From the NCBI GenBank assembly GCA_029218485.1, contig JAQXRK010000125.1, positions 1 through 12,705 on the forward strand: DNA of 12,705 bases. The letters run 5' to 3'. Source of the DNA: a bacterium. Its GTDB lineage: Bacteria > Bacillota > Clostridia > Christensenellales > CAG-138. The notes under the pieces are model-generated. The model saw nothing but the letters and a program-made list of their open reading frames with translations, was not told the DNA's origin and ran no database searches. Made by a program: the position numbers and the translations under genes. This document shows positions 1 through 4,860 of this stretch, piece by piece (the stretch's first letter is position 1; each line of letters starts with the position of its first letter).

Positions 1-120
1 CGCCGCCGCAATCTCCCCCATCGGGCTTTTCCTGTACGAGTTCTGGGCGAACACGCGAAACCCGGCGTTGATGATCGCCTGCTGCTTCTCCTCCGGCAGA
101 GAAAAGAACCGGTCGTTCAT
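1..120 (-). CDS. TetR/AcrR-family transcriptional regulator, N-terminus only (runs off the window)
   Basis: The first 40 codons of a gene whose remainder lies beyond base 1. The translation begins MNDRFFSLPEEKQQAIINAG and continues FRVFAQNSYRKSPMGEIAAA. This is the first helix and the start of the helix-turn-helix of TetR-type repressors: a short basic/acidic lead, then 'I-x-A-G-x-x-x-F-A-x-x-x-Y-x-x-x-x-x-x-I-A'. The ATG at 120 is preceded by GGAGG seven bases upstream, which fixes the start. The ligand-binding domain is not visible, so neither ligand nor target can be named. It is separated from the methyltransferase operon by a terminator, so it is probably transcribed on its own. Inverted repeats just upstream may be its autoregulatory operator. 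Confidence 0.75.
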   Translation of the reverse strand, partial: MNDRFFSLPEEKQQAIINAGFRVFAQNSYRKSPMGEIAAA

Positions 121-140
121 GGCGCACCTCCGTTAACCGC

Positions 141-177
141 AACGGTCAATACCCATATCATGCACCCGTTGACCGTT
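141..177. promoter_or_regulatory. 9-bp inverted repeat upstream of the TetR gene, candidate operator
   Basis: AACGGTCAA at 141-149 and TTGACCGTT at 169-177 are perfect inverted copies with centres 28 bp apart. A related half-site, GTTAACC (132-138), lies closer to the gene. The pair sits 20-57 bases upstream of the TetR start codon, where autorepressor operators usually lie. TTGACC could also serve as a -35 element, but I see no convincing -10. Operator function is inferred from position and symmetry only. Confidence 0.4.
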
Positions 178-197
178 TTTGAGAAGCCCCCCATGAA

Positions 198-227
198 AAA
201 CTTTTGGAAAGGATAAACTTCTGGAAA
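198..227. repeat. 13-bp direct repeat upstream of the TetR gene
   Basis: AAACTTTTGGAAA (198-210) and AAACTTCTGGAAA (215-227) differ at one base and start 17 bp apart, in an A-rich patch within otherwise GC-rich sequence. They could be paired binding sites for a regulator or a simple local duplication. Nothing in the sequence decides which. Confidence 0.4.
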
Positions 228-268
228 ACCGGCGCCGCGCGGGTAGCGCCGCCCCCTCGGCTATCCGG

Positions 269-386
269 GCGCATGACCCCGGCAACGCATCGATAGACGC
301 TACCGGTATGCCGGGCTAAGCTGCCAAGCGCATGACCCCGGCAACGGATCGACAGACGCAACCGGTATACCGGGCTAAGCCGCCGT
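269..386. repeat. 59-bp tandem duplication (two copies)
   Basis: Copy one spans 269-327 and copy two 328-386. They match at most positions, with scattered substitutions near the start, middle and end. Each copy opens with GCGCATGACCCCGGCAAC and contains an ACCGGTAT(A/G)CCGGG dyad. In copy two this includes the perfect palindrome CCGGTATACCGG at 362-373. A diverged partial third copy may follow (GGCGCACGCC...CCGGCAAC, about 389-410). The unit is not a multiple of three and lies in a gene-free region, so it is not a protein repeat. Confidence 0.75.
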
Positions 387-448
387 CCGGGCGCACGCCT
401 CTCCGGCAACAGCGCCCCTGCGCCATGCGCACCGCAGGCGCGCTCCGC

Positions 449-487
449 AAAAAAATCCTCCGTAGGATCGTCGCCATACGGAGGATT
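449..487 (-). terminator. Intrinsic terminator of the corrinoid methyltransferase operon
   Basis: Read on the minus strand, an 11-bp perfect stem (AATCCTCCGTA / TACGGAGGATT; plus-strand arms 454-464 and 477-487) with a 12-base loop is followed by a run of seven T (plus-strand A at 449-455). It lies about 245 bases after the stop of the activator gene and before the TetR gene. An alternative shorter stem, ATCCT/AGGAT, uses 455-468. The plus strand has only a weak T tract after the stem, so termination is mainly for minus-strand transcripts. Confidence 0.8.
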
Positions 488-730
488 CCCTGTTTTATAC
501 GGATACCGGCCATGGATGCCGGAGCGGTTTGTCCGATCAAATCTCTGTTGTGCCCCATGGCTGACCGCCGCGCCCGGCGAAAAAGGCAGAGCGAAACGGA
601 CTTTCCCGCAGTGTCGCAGAGCATCGCGCTCATACTGCGCAACATCCCGGAGCGCCGCGCTGCCGCGCCCTGAGAGAAACGGAGCATCTCACCCGCTGCG
701 ATTAACGCCGCAGAACATCGCCCAGCGCCG

Positions 731-2200
731 CTACGCCCAGTCGTCGACCGGCTCGAGCATCATGCGCTCCATAAACGCATCGGTAAAGCGCGGGCTTGTT
801 GCAAGGTTCCGGCAGACCGCGCGATCGCTGATCGCGCCGAGCGCTCCTTCCGCTTCCCGGTCCAGCAGCAGCAGCGACGCGCCGCTGAGCGCAGCGTTGC
901 CGAGGATCACCGTCCGCTTTGCCAGCGCGGTCGGGATCAGGCCGATCGCGGCGGCGCTCTCGAGCGGCAGGTGCCGACCGAAGCCGCCCGCGATGTACAG
1001 CGTTTCGATCTGCCCGAGCGAAACGCCCGCCTCCTGCGACAGCGCCTGCATGCCCGCGGCAATGGCCGCCTTGGCAAGCTGCAGCTGCCGGATATCGCGC
1101 GGCGTGAGCGCCACGGTCGGTGTGAGCAGCAGCGCGTCCTCCTCCGCAGCGCCGGTTTCGTCGATGCCGCCGCTTTCGAGCAGTGCCGCGGCCGCGTCGA
1201 TCAGGCCGGAGCCGCAGACCGAGCGGGCCTCCCCGTCCCCGATCACATGCACCGCCAGCCCGCCGCCGGCATACGTCACCCGGTCGATCGCGCCCTCCAC
1301 GCTGGCCGATCCGCAGCTGATGCCGCCGCCCTCAAAGGCCGGTCCGGCCGCCGTTGCGCAGCAGTACAGCGTTCCGTTGTGCCAGAGCGCGATCTCGCCG
1401 TTCGTACCGAGGTCGATGAGCATCGAGGTTGCATGGGTCGCCGTCATGCCGCTCGCGAGCACGGCGCAGGCCACGTCCGCGCCGACGAACGCGCCGAGGC
1501 ACGGCGGGTAGTACACCCCCTGCTCCTCCATGCCGAACAGGCAATCCGCCTCGAACGGCGCGGCGGACAGCGCCTTCGGGTTGCGCCCCGTGAACAGATA
1601 CAGCATGGTCGTGTTCCCGGTGACCACGCGCGCGCCGACCTGCTCCGGGGAAATGCCGCACTGCCCGCAGGCGGCGGACAGCAGCTCATCCGCGAGCGAG
1701 CGGATCATGCGCTGCAGCACCGCCCCGTGGCCCGACAGCGCCGCCTCCATGCGGCCGATCACATCCGCCGCGAGCGCGGCCTGCGGGTTCGCCGCGGCCA
1801 GCGTGCAGAGCGTCCGGTTCTCCGCAAGGTCGATGAGCCTGAGCGCGACGGTCGTCGTACCGATGTCGAGCGCCGCGCCGTACCGCCCCGCAGCGGGCCG
1901 GTGCACATAGGGCGGCATCACACCCCCGGTTTCGATGCCCTGCAGCCGGCGCCCGCCCGTGAGATATACGGCTGCGTCGCCGCAAACCCTTGTCCGGCAC
2001 GCCAAACACGCGCCGCCCTCCGGCGGCGGCTCCAGCATGCCCTCCGCGGCAACGCTGCATTTTCCGCATACGCCCGCGCCGCCGCAGACGAGCTGCGGCG
2101 CGCCGTCGAGGCCGGCCAGCAGGTCGGAAAGCCGCGGCTCTCCCTCAAATGCAATGGTTCTGGTATCGCCGTTTGGCAGCCAGACCGTCAAATTGGCCAT
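731..2200 (-). CDS. RACo-type corrinoid activation protein: N-terminal 2Fe-2S ferredoxin plus ASKHA (DUF4445) ATPase domain
   Basis: A 489-residue protein that re-reduces inactive Co(II) corrinoid protein to Co(I) by ATP-driven electron transfer. Residues 1-80 are a ferredoxin domain with C39-x5-C45-x2-C48 and C65/C68 as cluster ligands. From about 107 there is an ASKHA domain: phosphate-1 motif YGAALDIGTTTVAL (107-120), VVTGNTTMLYL (192-202), phosphate-2 motif MLIDLGTNGEIAL (260-272), and adenosine motif IAGGFGRHL (403-411). The activator described from Carboxydothermus is longer (over 600 residues); here the linker between ferredoxin and ASKHA domain is short. The ATG at 2200 has GGGTGA just upstream; an in-frame GTG at 2209 is an alternative. 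The open frame continues further upstream, but only through the 40-bp repeat array and out of frame over the methyltransferase gene. As last gene of the operon it follows its presumed substrate, the corrinoid protein. Confidence 0.9.
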   Translation of the reverse strand: MANLTVWLPNGDTRTIAFEGEPRLSDLLAGLDGAPQLVCGGAGVCGKCSVAAEGMLEPPPEGGACLACRTRVCGDAAVYLTGGRRLQGIETGGVMPPYVHRPAAGRYGAALDIGTTTVALRLIDLAENRTLCTLAAANPQAALAADVIGRMEAALSGHGAVLQRMIRSLADELLSAACGQCGISPEQVGARVVTGNTTMLYLFTGRNPKALSAAPFEADCLFGMEEQGVYYPPCLGAFVGADVACAVLASGMTATHATSMLIDLGTNGEIALWHNGTLYCCATAAGPAFEGGGISCGSASVEGAIDRVTYAGGGLAVHVIGDGEARSVCGSGLIDAAAALLESGGIDETGAAEEDALLLTPTVALTPRDIRQLQLAKAAIAAGMQALSQEAGVSLGQIETLYIAGGFGRHLPLESAAAIGLIPTALAKRTVILGNAALSGASLLLLDREAEGALGAISDRAVCRNLATSPRFTDAFMERMMLEPVDDWA

Positions 2201-2220
2201 ATCGTTCACCCGTTCCGTCC

Positions 2221-2390
2221 CGCGCCGGCCACAAGCCGGCCGGGCGCATAAACAAAGGCCTCCCCGGCACAGCCGGTCGGGGCGGCACAAACAAGAGCAT
2301 TCCCCGGCACAGCCGGCCGGGGCGGCACAAACAAGAGCATTCCCCGGCACAGCCGGCCGGGGCAGCATAAACAGGGGCGTTTCCCGGCAC
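2221..2390 (-). repeat. 40-bp tandem hairpin array inside the methyltransferase operon
   Basis: Full units start at 2261, 2301 and 2341 (period exactly 40), with degenerate partial units before (from about 2232) and after (2381-2390). On the transcribed strand each unit carries a GC hairpin, CCCCGGC/GCCGGGG (for example plus-strand 2302-2308 and 2316-2322), and a T-rich linker GCTCTTGTTTGTGCC. The period is not a multiple of three and the array lies between the stop of the methyltransferase (2421) and the start of the activator (2200), so it acts, if at all, as DNA or mRNA. Possible roles are mRNA stabilisation or attenuation of the downstream gene; there is no long T run after the stems, so strong termination is unlikely. 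Confidence 0.85.
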
Positions 2391-2420
2391 GGGCCTGCGC
2401 CCTGCGCCGGGCGCAGCCGG

Positions 2421-3431
2421 TCAGACCGTCTGCGCGTTGAACGCGTCGATCGCGTCAAAGAAAGCCCGGATATTCTCCCACTTGGCATGCGGCGGGATGT
2501 CGCAGCCGGAGGAGAGCAGGAAGTTCTTCTCCGCACCGCAGGCGCCGAGGAGCGCGAGCGTCCTGTCCCGGATGCTCTCCGGCGTGCCGGCAGCGAACTG
2601 CCCGGCCGGATCGATGTTGCCCATGCAGAGCATGTCCTTCGGCGCGCGGTTGAGGATGTCGCGCATATCGACCGAATTGCCGAAGTGGTAGGCCGCGGCG
2701 CCGATCGCGTGGAGCTGCTGCAGCATGCCCGGCACGGTGTTGCCGCAGTTGTGGTAGAACACCGCAAAGCTGTCCGTCTGCACGGCGTCCACGATCCGCT
2801 TGACGTACCTGCACGAAAACTCTTCGCTCATCTCGGGGGACAGCACGCCCGCCAGCGGCTCCGCGATCACCACGCCGTCCGCACCGGCGGCCCGGAAGGC
2901 GAGGCAGTAGTTGGTGATGAATGTCGTGGCCTTCTCCAGCACGAGATGCACCGTCTCCGGCTCGTCATAGCACAGGTACATGATCTCCGTCACGTCACAG
3001 AGCCGCCCCGCAAGCGAATACGGGCCGATTGCGCCCGCGAGGACGGGCCGGTCGGTCACGAGCTGCTTTGCAAGGCGGATGGCCTCGACGCAGAGCCCCG
3101 TGCGCCCCGCGCCAACCTCGGGCACGCGCAGCGCTTCGGCGTCCTCCTGCGTTTCCACGCATTTGCCCGTGATCGTGGGGACCTCGTTGTCCGAAAAACA
3201 GGCGGTCGCGCCGAACGCCTGCGCCTCCACCGAAAGATCCATCAGGCTCACGCACGCCGCAGTCGGGGTCTCCCGCGCGACCGTGGCCATGGCCTCGGCC
3301 TGCAGCGACGCGCTCTCCACCAGTTCGCGCACATGGACGCCCATGCGCTGCGTTGCCGGGAAGGAGAGGATGGGCAGCGCGCGCTTCTCCTTCGCTCCGG
3401 CCAGACTCCAGAGATATTCGCTCGTCTTCAT
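2421..3431 (-). CDS. Uroporphyrinogen decarboxylase-family corrinoid methyltransferase (MtaA/CmuA/MtvB-like)
   Basis: A 336-residue cytoplasmic protein of the UroD/MtaA fold, normal for the family (about 330-350). It transfers methyl groups between a methyl donor or acceptor and a corrinoid protein. The family's zinc-binding pattern H-x-C...C is present as H227-N-C229 (YHNCG) and C310 (SSGCDIPPHA). Other family segments are VSLMDLSVEAQAFG (61-74), GPYSLAG (136-142) and MGNIDPAGQF (270-279). The ATG at 3431 is preferred because AAGGG lies at a workable distance; an ATG at 3440 would abut it with no spacing. The gene starts 13 bases after the corrinoid-protein stop, so translation is probably coupled. 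No pterin-binding methyltransferase or MttB/MtaB-type partner is present. The protein may therefore be the substrate-specific enzyme, as in acetogen O-demethylases, or an MtaA-type second enzyme; I cannot tell which. Confidence 0.9.
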   Translation of the reverse strand: MKTSEYLWSLAGAKEKRALPILSFPATQRMGVHVRELVESASLQAEAMATVARETPTAACVSLMDLSVEAQAFGATACFSDNEVPTITGKCVETQEDAEALRVPEVGAGRTGLCVEAIRLAKQLVTDRPVLAGAIGPYSLAGRLCDVTEIMYLCYDEPETVHLVLEKATTFITNYCLAFRAAGADGVVIAEPLAGVLSPEMSEEFSCRYVKRIVDAVQTDSFAVFYHNCGNTVPGMLQQLHAIGAAAYHFGNSVDMRDILNRAPKDMLCMGNIDPAGQFAAGTPESIRDRTLALLGACGAEKNFLLSSGCDIPPHAKWENIRAFFDAIDAFNAQTV

Positions 3432-3444
3432 GCCGCTCATCCCT

Positions 3445-4077
3445 TTACTTGCACAGCTCGGCCGCCGCATCCGCCGCCGTGGCCGCATCGGGCGTGTACA
3501 CATCCGCGCCGATCTGGTCGCAGAACGCCTGCGTGACGGGCGCGCCGCCGATCATGATGGACACCTTGTCGCGGATGCCGGCCTCTTCCGCCGCCTTGAC
3601 CACATCGCCGATGGCGCTCATGGTCGTCGTGAGCAGCGCGCTGCAGCAGATCACGCCGCAGTCCTGCTCGACCGCCGTGCGGATGAAGGTCTCCGGCGCG
3701 ACGTCCGTACCGAGATCGATCACTTCGAGGCCCTTGCCCTCCATCATCAGCTTCACGAGGTTCTTTCCGATGTCGTGCAGATCGCCCTTGACGGTACCGA
3801 TGCAAACCCGGCCCTTCGCCTGCACGCCGCTCTCCTGCAAATGGGGCTTGAGCACCTGTACGCCCATGTTCATCGCGCGGGCCGCCACCAGCACCTCGGG
3901 GACGAACACCTCGTTGTTCTTGAACTTCACGCCGATCACGCCCATGCCGCTGAGCAGCCCCTCTTCGAGAATCTGCTTGGCCGGGATACCCTCATCGATC
4001 GCCTGCTGTACCAGCTCCTTGACCAGCTTGGCTTTGCCGCGCTGCAACTGTTCCGAAATCTCCTGCAAGACTGCCAC
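3445..4077 (-). CDS. Corrinoid (B12-binding) methyl-carrier protein of the MtaC/MtbC/MttC type
   Basis: A 210-residue two-domain protein that carries the methyl group on the cobalt of its corrinoid. Residues about 1-88 form the helical cap domain (LLSGMGVIGVKFKNNEVFVPE at 41-61 is the family signature). Residues about 89-210 form the B12-binding domain, with the cobalt-ligating motif D99-L-H101-D-I-G104 (VKGDLHDIGKNLV) and the glycine pair in IMIGGAP (175-180). The length is typical. The start is GTG at 4077 with GGAGG eight bases upstream; the ATG nearer to the Shine-Dalgarno is in another frame. It is first in the operon, ahead of its methyltransferase and its reductive activator. It has its own promoter region and lies downstream of a terminator, so it is independent of the lar operon. 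Confidence 0.95.
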   Translation of the reverse strand: MAVLQEISEQLQRGKAKLVKELVQQAIDEGIPAKQILEEGLLSGMGVIGVKFKNNEVFVPEVLVAARAMNMGVQVLKPHLQESGVQAKGRVCIGTVKGDLHDIGKNLVKLMMEGKGLEVIDLGTDVAPETFIRTAVEQDCGVICCSALLTTTMSAIGDVVKAAEEAGIRDKVSIMIGGAPVTQAFCDQIGADVYTPDAATAADAAAELCK

Positions 4078-4107
4078 GTTTCATTCCTCCATCGGTTTGA
4101 TGGCTTC

Positions 4108-4113
4108 AGTATA
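4108..4113 (-). promoter_or_regulatory. Candidate -10 element (TATACT) of the methyltransferase operon
   Basis: On the minus strand TATACT lies 31 bases upstream of the GTG start, leaving a short 5' leader that contains GGAGG. At 17 bases upstream the sequence is ATCCGC, a poor -35, which fits a promoter that needs an activator. An alternative pair, TTGCAC-16-TATTTT, lies within the AT-rich direct repeats further upstream. No cobalamin riboswitch motif is visible in the leader. Confidence 0.4.
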
Positions 4114-4146
4114 GCCAAACCGGCGCCGCGGCGGATAGTAAAAACG

Positions 4147-4169
4147 TGCGCTGTTTTGATAAAAGCGCA
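4147..4169. promoter_or_regulatory. Inverted repeat TGCGCT-11-AGCGCA in the operon promoter region
   Basis: TGCGCT (4147-4152) and AGCGCA (4164-4169) are perfect inverted copies; the inner TTTT/AAAA also pairs, with one unpaired base. It lies about 70-90 bases upstream of the corrinoid-protein start, just upstream of the candidate -10, and its right arm overlaps the proximal 18-bp direct repeat. It is a candidate operator; no specific regulator is implied by the sequence. Confidence 0.35.
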
Positions 4170-4206
4170 AAATAGTACAAAAATTCAGAAGTGCAAAATA
4201 ATACAA
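4163..4206 (-). promoter_or_regulatory. 18-bp direct repeat in an AT-rich island, candidate activator binding sites
   Basis: On the minus strand TTGTATTATTTTGCACTT (4189-4206) and TTGTACTATTTTGCGCTT (4163-4180) match at 16 of 18 positions and start 26 bp apart. They form the most AT-rich stretch in the window, between the terminator of the previous transcription unit and the candidate -10. Two direct repeats upstream of a weak promoter are typical of activator sites. The activator is not in the window unless it is the TetR-type protein, whose inverted-repeat operator looks different. Confidence 0.5.
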
Positions 4207-4238
4207 AAAAGATCTGCGCCGCCCCGAAAGCGCGGCGC
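4205..4238 (-). terminator. Intrinsic terminator upstream of the methyltransferase operon
   Basis: Minus-strand hairpin GCGCCGC / GCGGCGC (plus-strand arms 4232-4238 and 4216-4222) with a 9-base loop, then AGATC and a run of six T (plus-strand A at 4205-4210). It begins two bases after the stop of the unassigned ORF at 4241. It is the first good terminator after larC, so it probably ends transcripts coming from the ABC/lar operon. Confidence 0.75.
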
Positions 4239-4240
4239 GC

Positions 4241-4630
4241 TCACCGCGTTTCGGGCGGCACGAACTCATATGCCGCGCGGCCGCTGCAGAGGTTCAGCAC
4301 CGGCCTGCCCAGGTCAAAGAGGCGAACGCGGACCGCTGCGTTGCCGCATTCCGAATAAACCGTGTGCTCTGCTCTTCCATGCCCATAGTATGGGCCGTTT
4401 TGGGGGAACCATGTGCAAATACAAGAGCGCCCCAGAAACCCGGCGGAGGGGCTGCTACTGGTCGCAAGGAAGAACGGAATGTGCAAATGCAAAGAGCGCC
4501 CCACAAATCCGGAGCGCCCGATCACAAAACCTATTTGTACCCTGTACACGCCCGCATCCACCCGGCCGCGCTTCCCGGCGCATCGCAGCGCGGGCGTTTG
4601 ACGGGCATCCATCGCCCGCCGGGTACTCAT
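4241..4630 (-). CDS. Unassigned short ORF, possibly the remnant of a gene (C-terminal part looks genuine)
   Basis: An open frame of 129 codons that I cannot assign. Only the last 40 or so codons look protein-like (VYSECGNAAVRVRLFDLG, then RPVLNLCSGRAAYEFVPPE). Their third positions are mostly G or C like those of the neighbours, and the stop is followed within two bases by a good terminator. The upstream half is not convincing: it runs through a pair of 33/34-bp direct repeats and has no ribosome site before the ATG at 4630. A second frame starts MGMEEQST at about 4390 and ends at 4294, so a frameshift near 4370 may have broken a small gene. It could equally be chance. Confidence 0.25.
   Translation of the reverse strand: MSTRRAMDARQTPALRCAGKRGRVDAGVYRVQIGFVIGRSGFVGRSLHLHIPFFLATSSSPSAGFLGRSCICTWFPQNGPYYGHGRAEHTVYSECGNAAVRVRLFDLGRPVLNLCSGRAAYEFVPPETR
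4381..4395. promoter_or_regulatory. Perfect 15-bp palindrome GCCCATA-G-TATGGGC
   Basis: Seven-base arms with a single central G. The symmetry does not extend beyond 4381-4395. It lies between the 33-bp direct repeats and the protein-like end of the unassigned ORF. It may be a protein-binding site or part of a decayed gene; no other copy was noticed in the window. Confidence 0.3.
4411..4512. repeat. Pair of 33/34-bp direct repeats, 68 bp apart
   Basis: Plus-strand copies at 4411-4443 and 4479-4512 both begin ATGTGCAAAT and share AAGAGCGCCCCA followed by a CCGG end. They differ by a few substitutions and one inserted A. The sequences between and after the copies are unrelated. On the transcribed strand the core reads TGGGGCGCTCTT(G)..TTTGCACAT, which resembles the linker of the 40-bp array at 2221-2390. 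Confidence 0.65.
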
Positions 4631-4860
4631 CCATTGGCCGGCGGTTCATCTGCCGCTCTGCCGCCGTGCGGATTCGATGGCGTGCGCCCGCATAACGGCA
4701 TCCGCCGGGTGCTCACCCATTGGCCGGCGGTTCACCTGCCGCTCTGCTGCCGTGCGGATTCGATGGCGCGCGCCCGCATAACGGCATCCGTCGGGTTTTC
4801 CCCCATTGGCCGGCGGTTCAACTGCCGGTCTGCCGCCGTGCGGATTCGATGGCGCGCGCC
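4631..4860 (-). repeat. 86-bp tandem array that includes the 3' end of larC
   Basis: Units begin at 4631, 4717 and 4803 (CCATTGGCCGGCGGTTCA on the plus strand). The first two are about 90% identical over 86 bp; the third matches for 58 bp and is the 3' end of larC, including its stop codon. The TCA (minus-strand TGA) lies at the same offset, 15 bases into each unit. A weaker match may extend the array below 4631. Each unit start is flanked by nested hairpins, for example CCGCCGG/CCGGCGG at 4702-4708 and 4724-4730 with GGGTG/CACCC inside. The array looks like amplification of the larC tail plus 28 bp of other sequence. Confidence 0.85.

Larger units (their letters stand above)
121..730. other. 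Gene-free region between the activator gene and the TetR gene
   Basis: About 610 bases with no convincing gene. It contains the candidate TetR operator, a 13-bp direct repeat, a 59-bp tandem duplication and the terminator of the methyltransferase operon. Between about 490 and 730 I see only weak hairpins: CCGGC/GCCGG at 506-522 and CTGCG/CGCAG at 697-714. Open frames on both strands (332-673 plus, 316-687 minus) run straight through the terminator and the repeats and have no recognisable domain or ribosome site. Confidence 0.6.
4078..4817. other. Long intergenic region between the lar operon and the methyltransferase operon
   Basis: About 740 bases without a confident gene. In transcription order it holds two copies of the 86-bp array, a pair of 33/34-bp direct repeats, a 15-bp palindrome, the doubtful ORF ending at 4241, the terminator at 4205-4238 and the AT-rich promoter region. 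Nothing recognisable remains in 4513-4600 apart from a short AT-richer patch. Confidence 0.6.

Noticed and set aside
316..687. Small minus-strand gene between the TetR gene and the activator gene
   Set aside because: The frame passes through the intrinsic terminator and the 59-bp repeats and has no recognisable sequence or ribosome site.
516..1511. Long plus-strand open frames (also 1935-3536, 6933-9047 and 9587-11053)
   Set aside because: They are antisense to confidently identified genes, are Arg/Ala/Pro/His-rich, and show no domain or ribosome site; they result from the high GC content.
2221..2390. CRISPR array
   Set aside because: The 40-bp units are contiguous with no variable spacers and no cas genes are present; the same holds for the 59- and 86-bp arrays.
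2201..2767. Upstream extension of the activator reading frame to 678 residues
   Set aside because: It runs through the 40-bp repeats and over the end of the methyltransferase gene in another frame. The ferredoxin domain begins naturally at the ATG at 2200.
4078..4204. Cobalamin riboswitch before the corrinoid-protein gene
   Set aside because: The leader is short and AT-rich and I could not find the conserved B12-box or the required set of helices.
4381..4395. Mobile-element end or attachment site at the 15-bp palindrome
   Set aside because: There is no transposase, integrase or second copy, and no target duplication around it.
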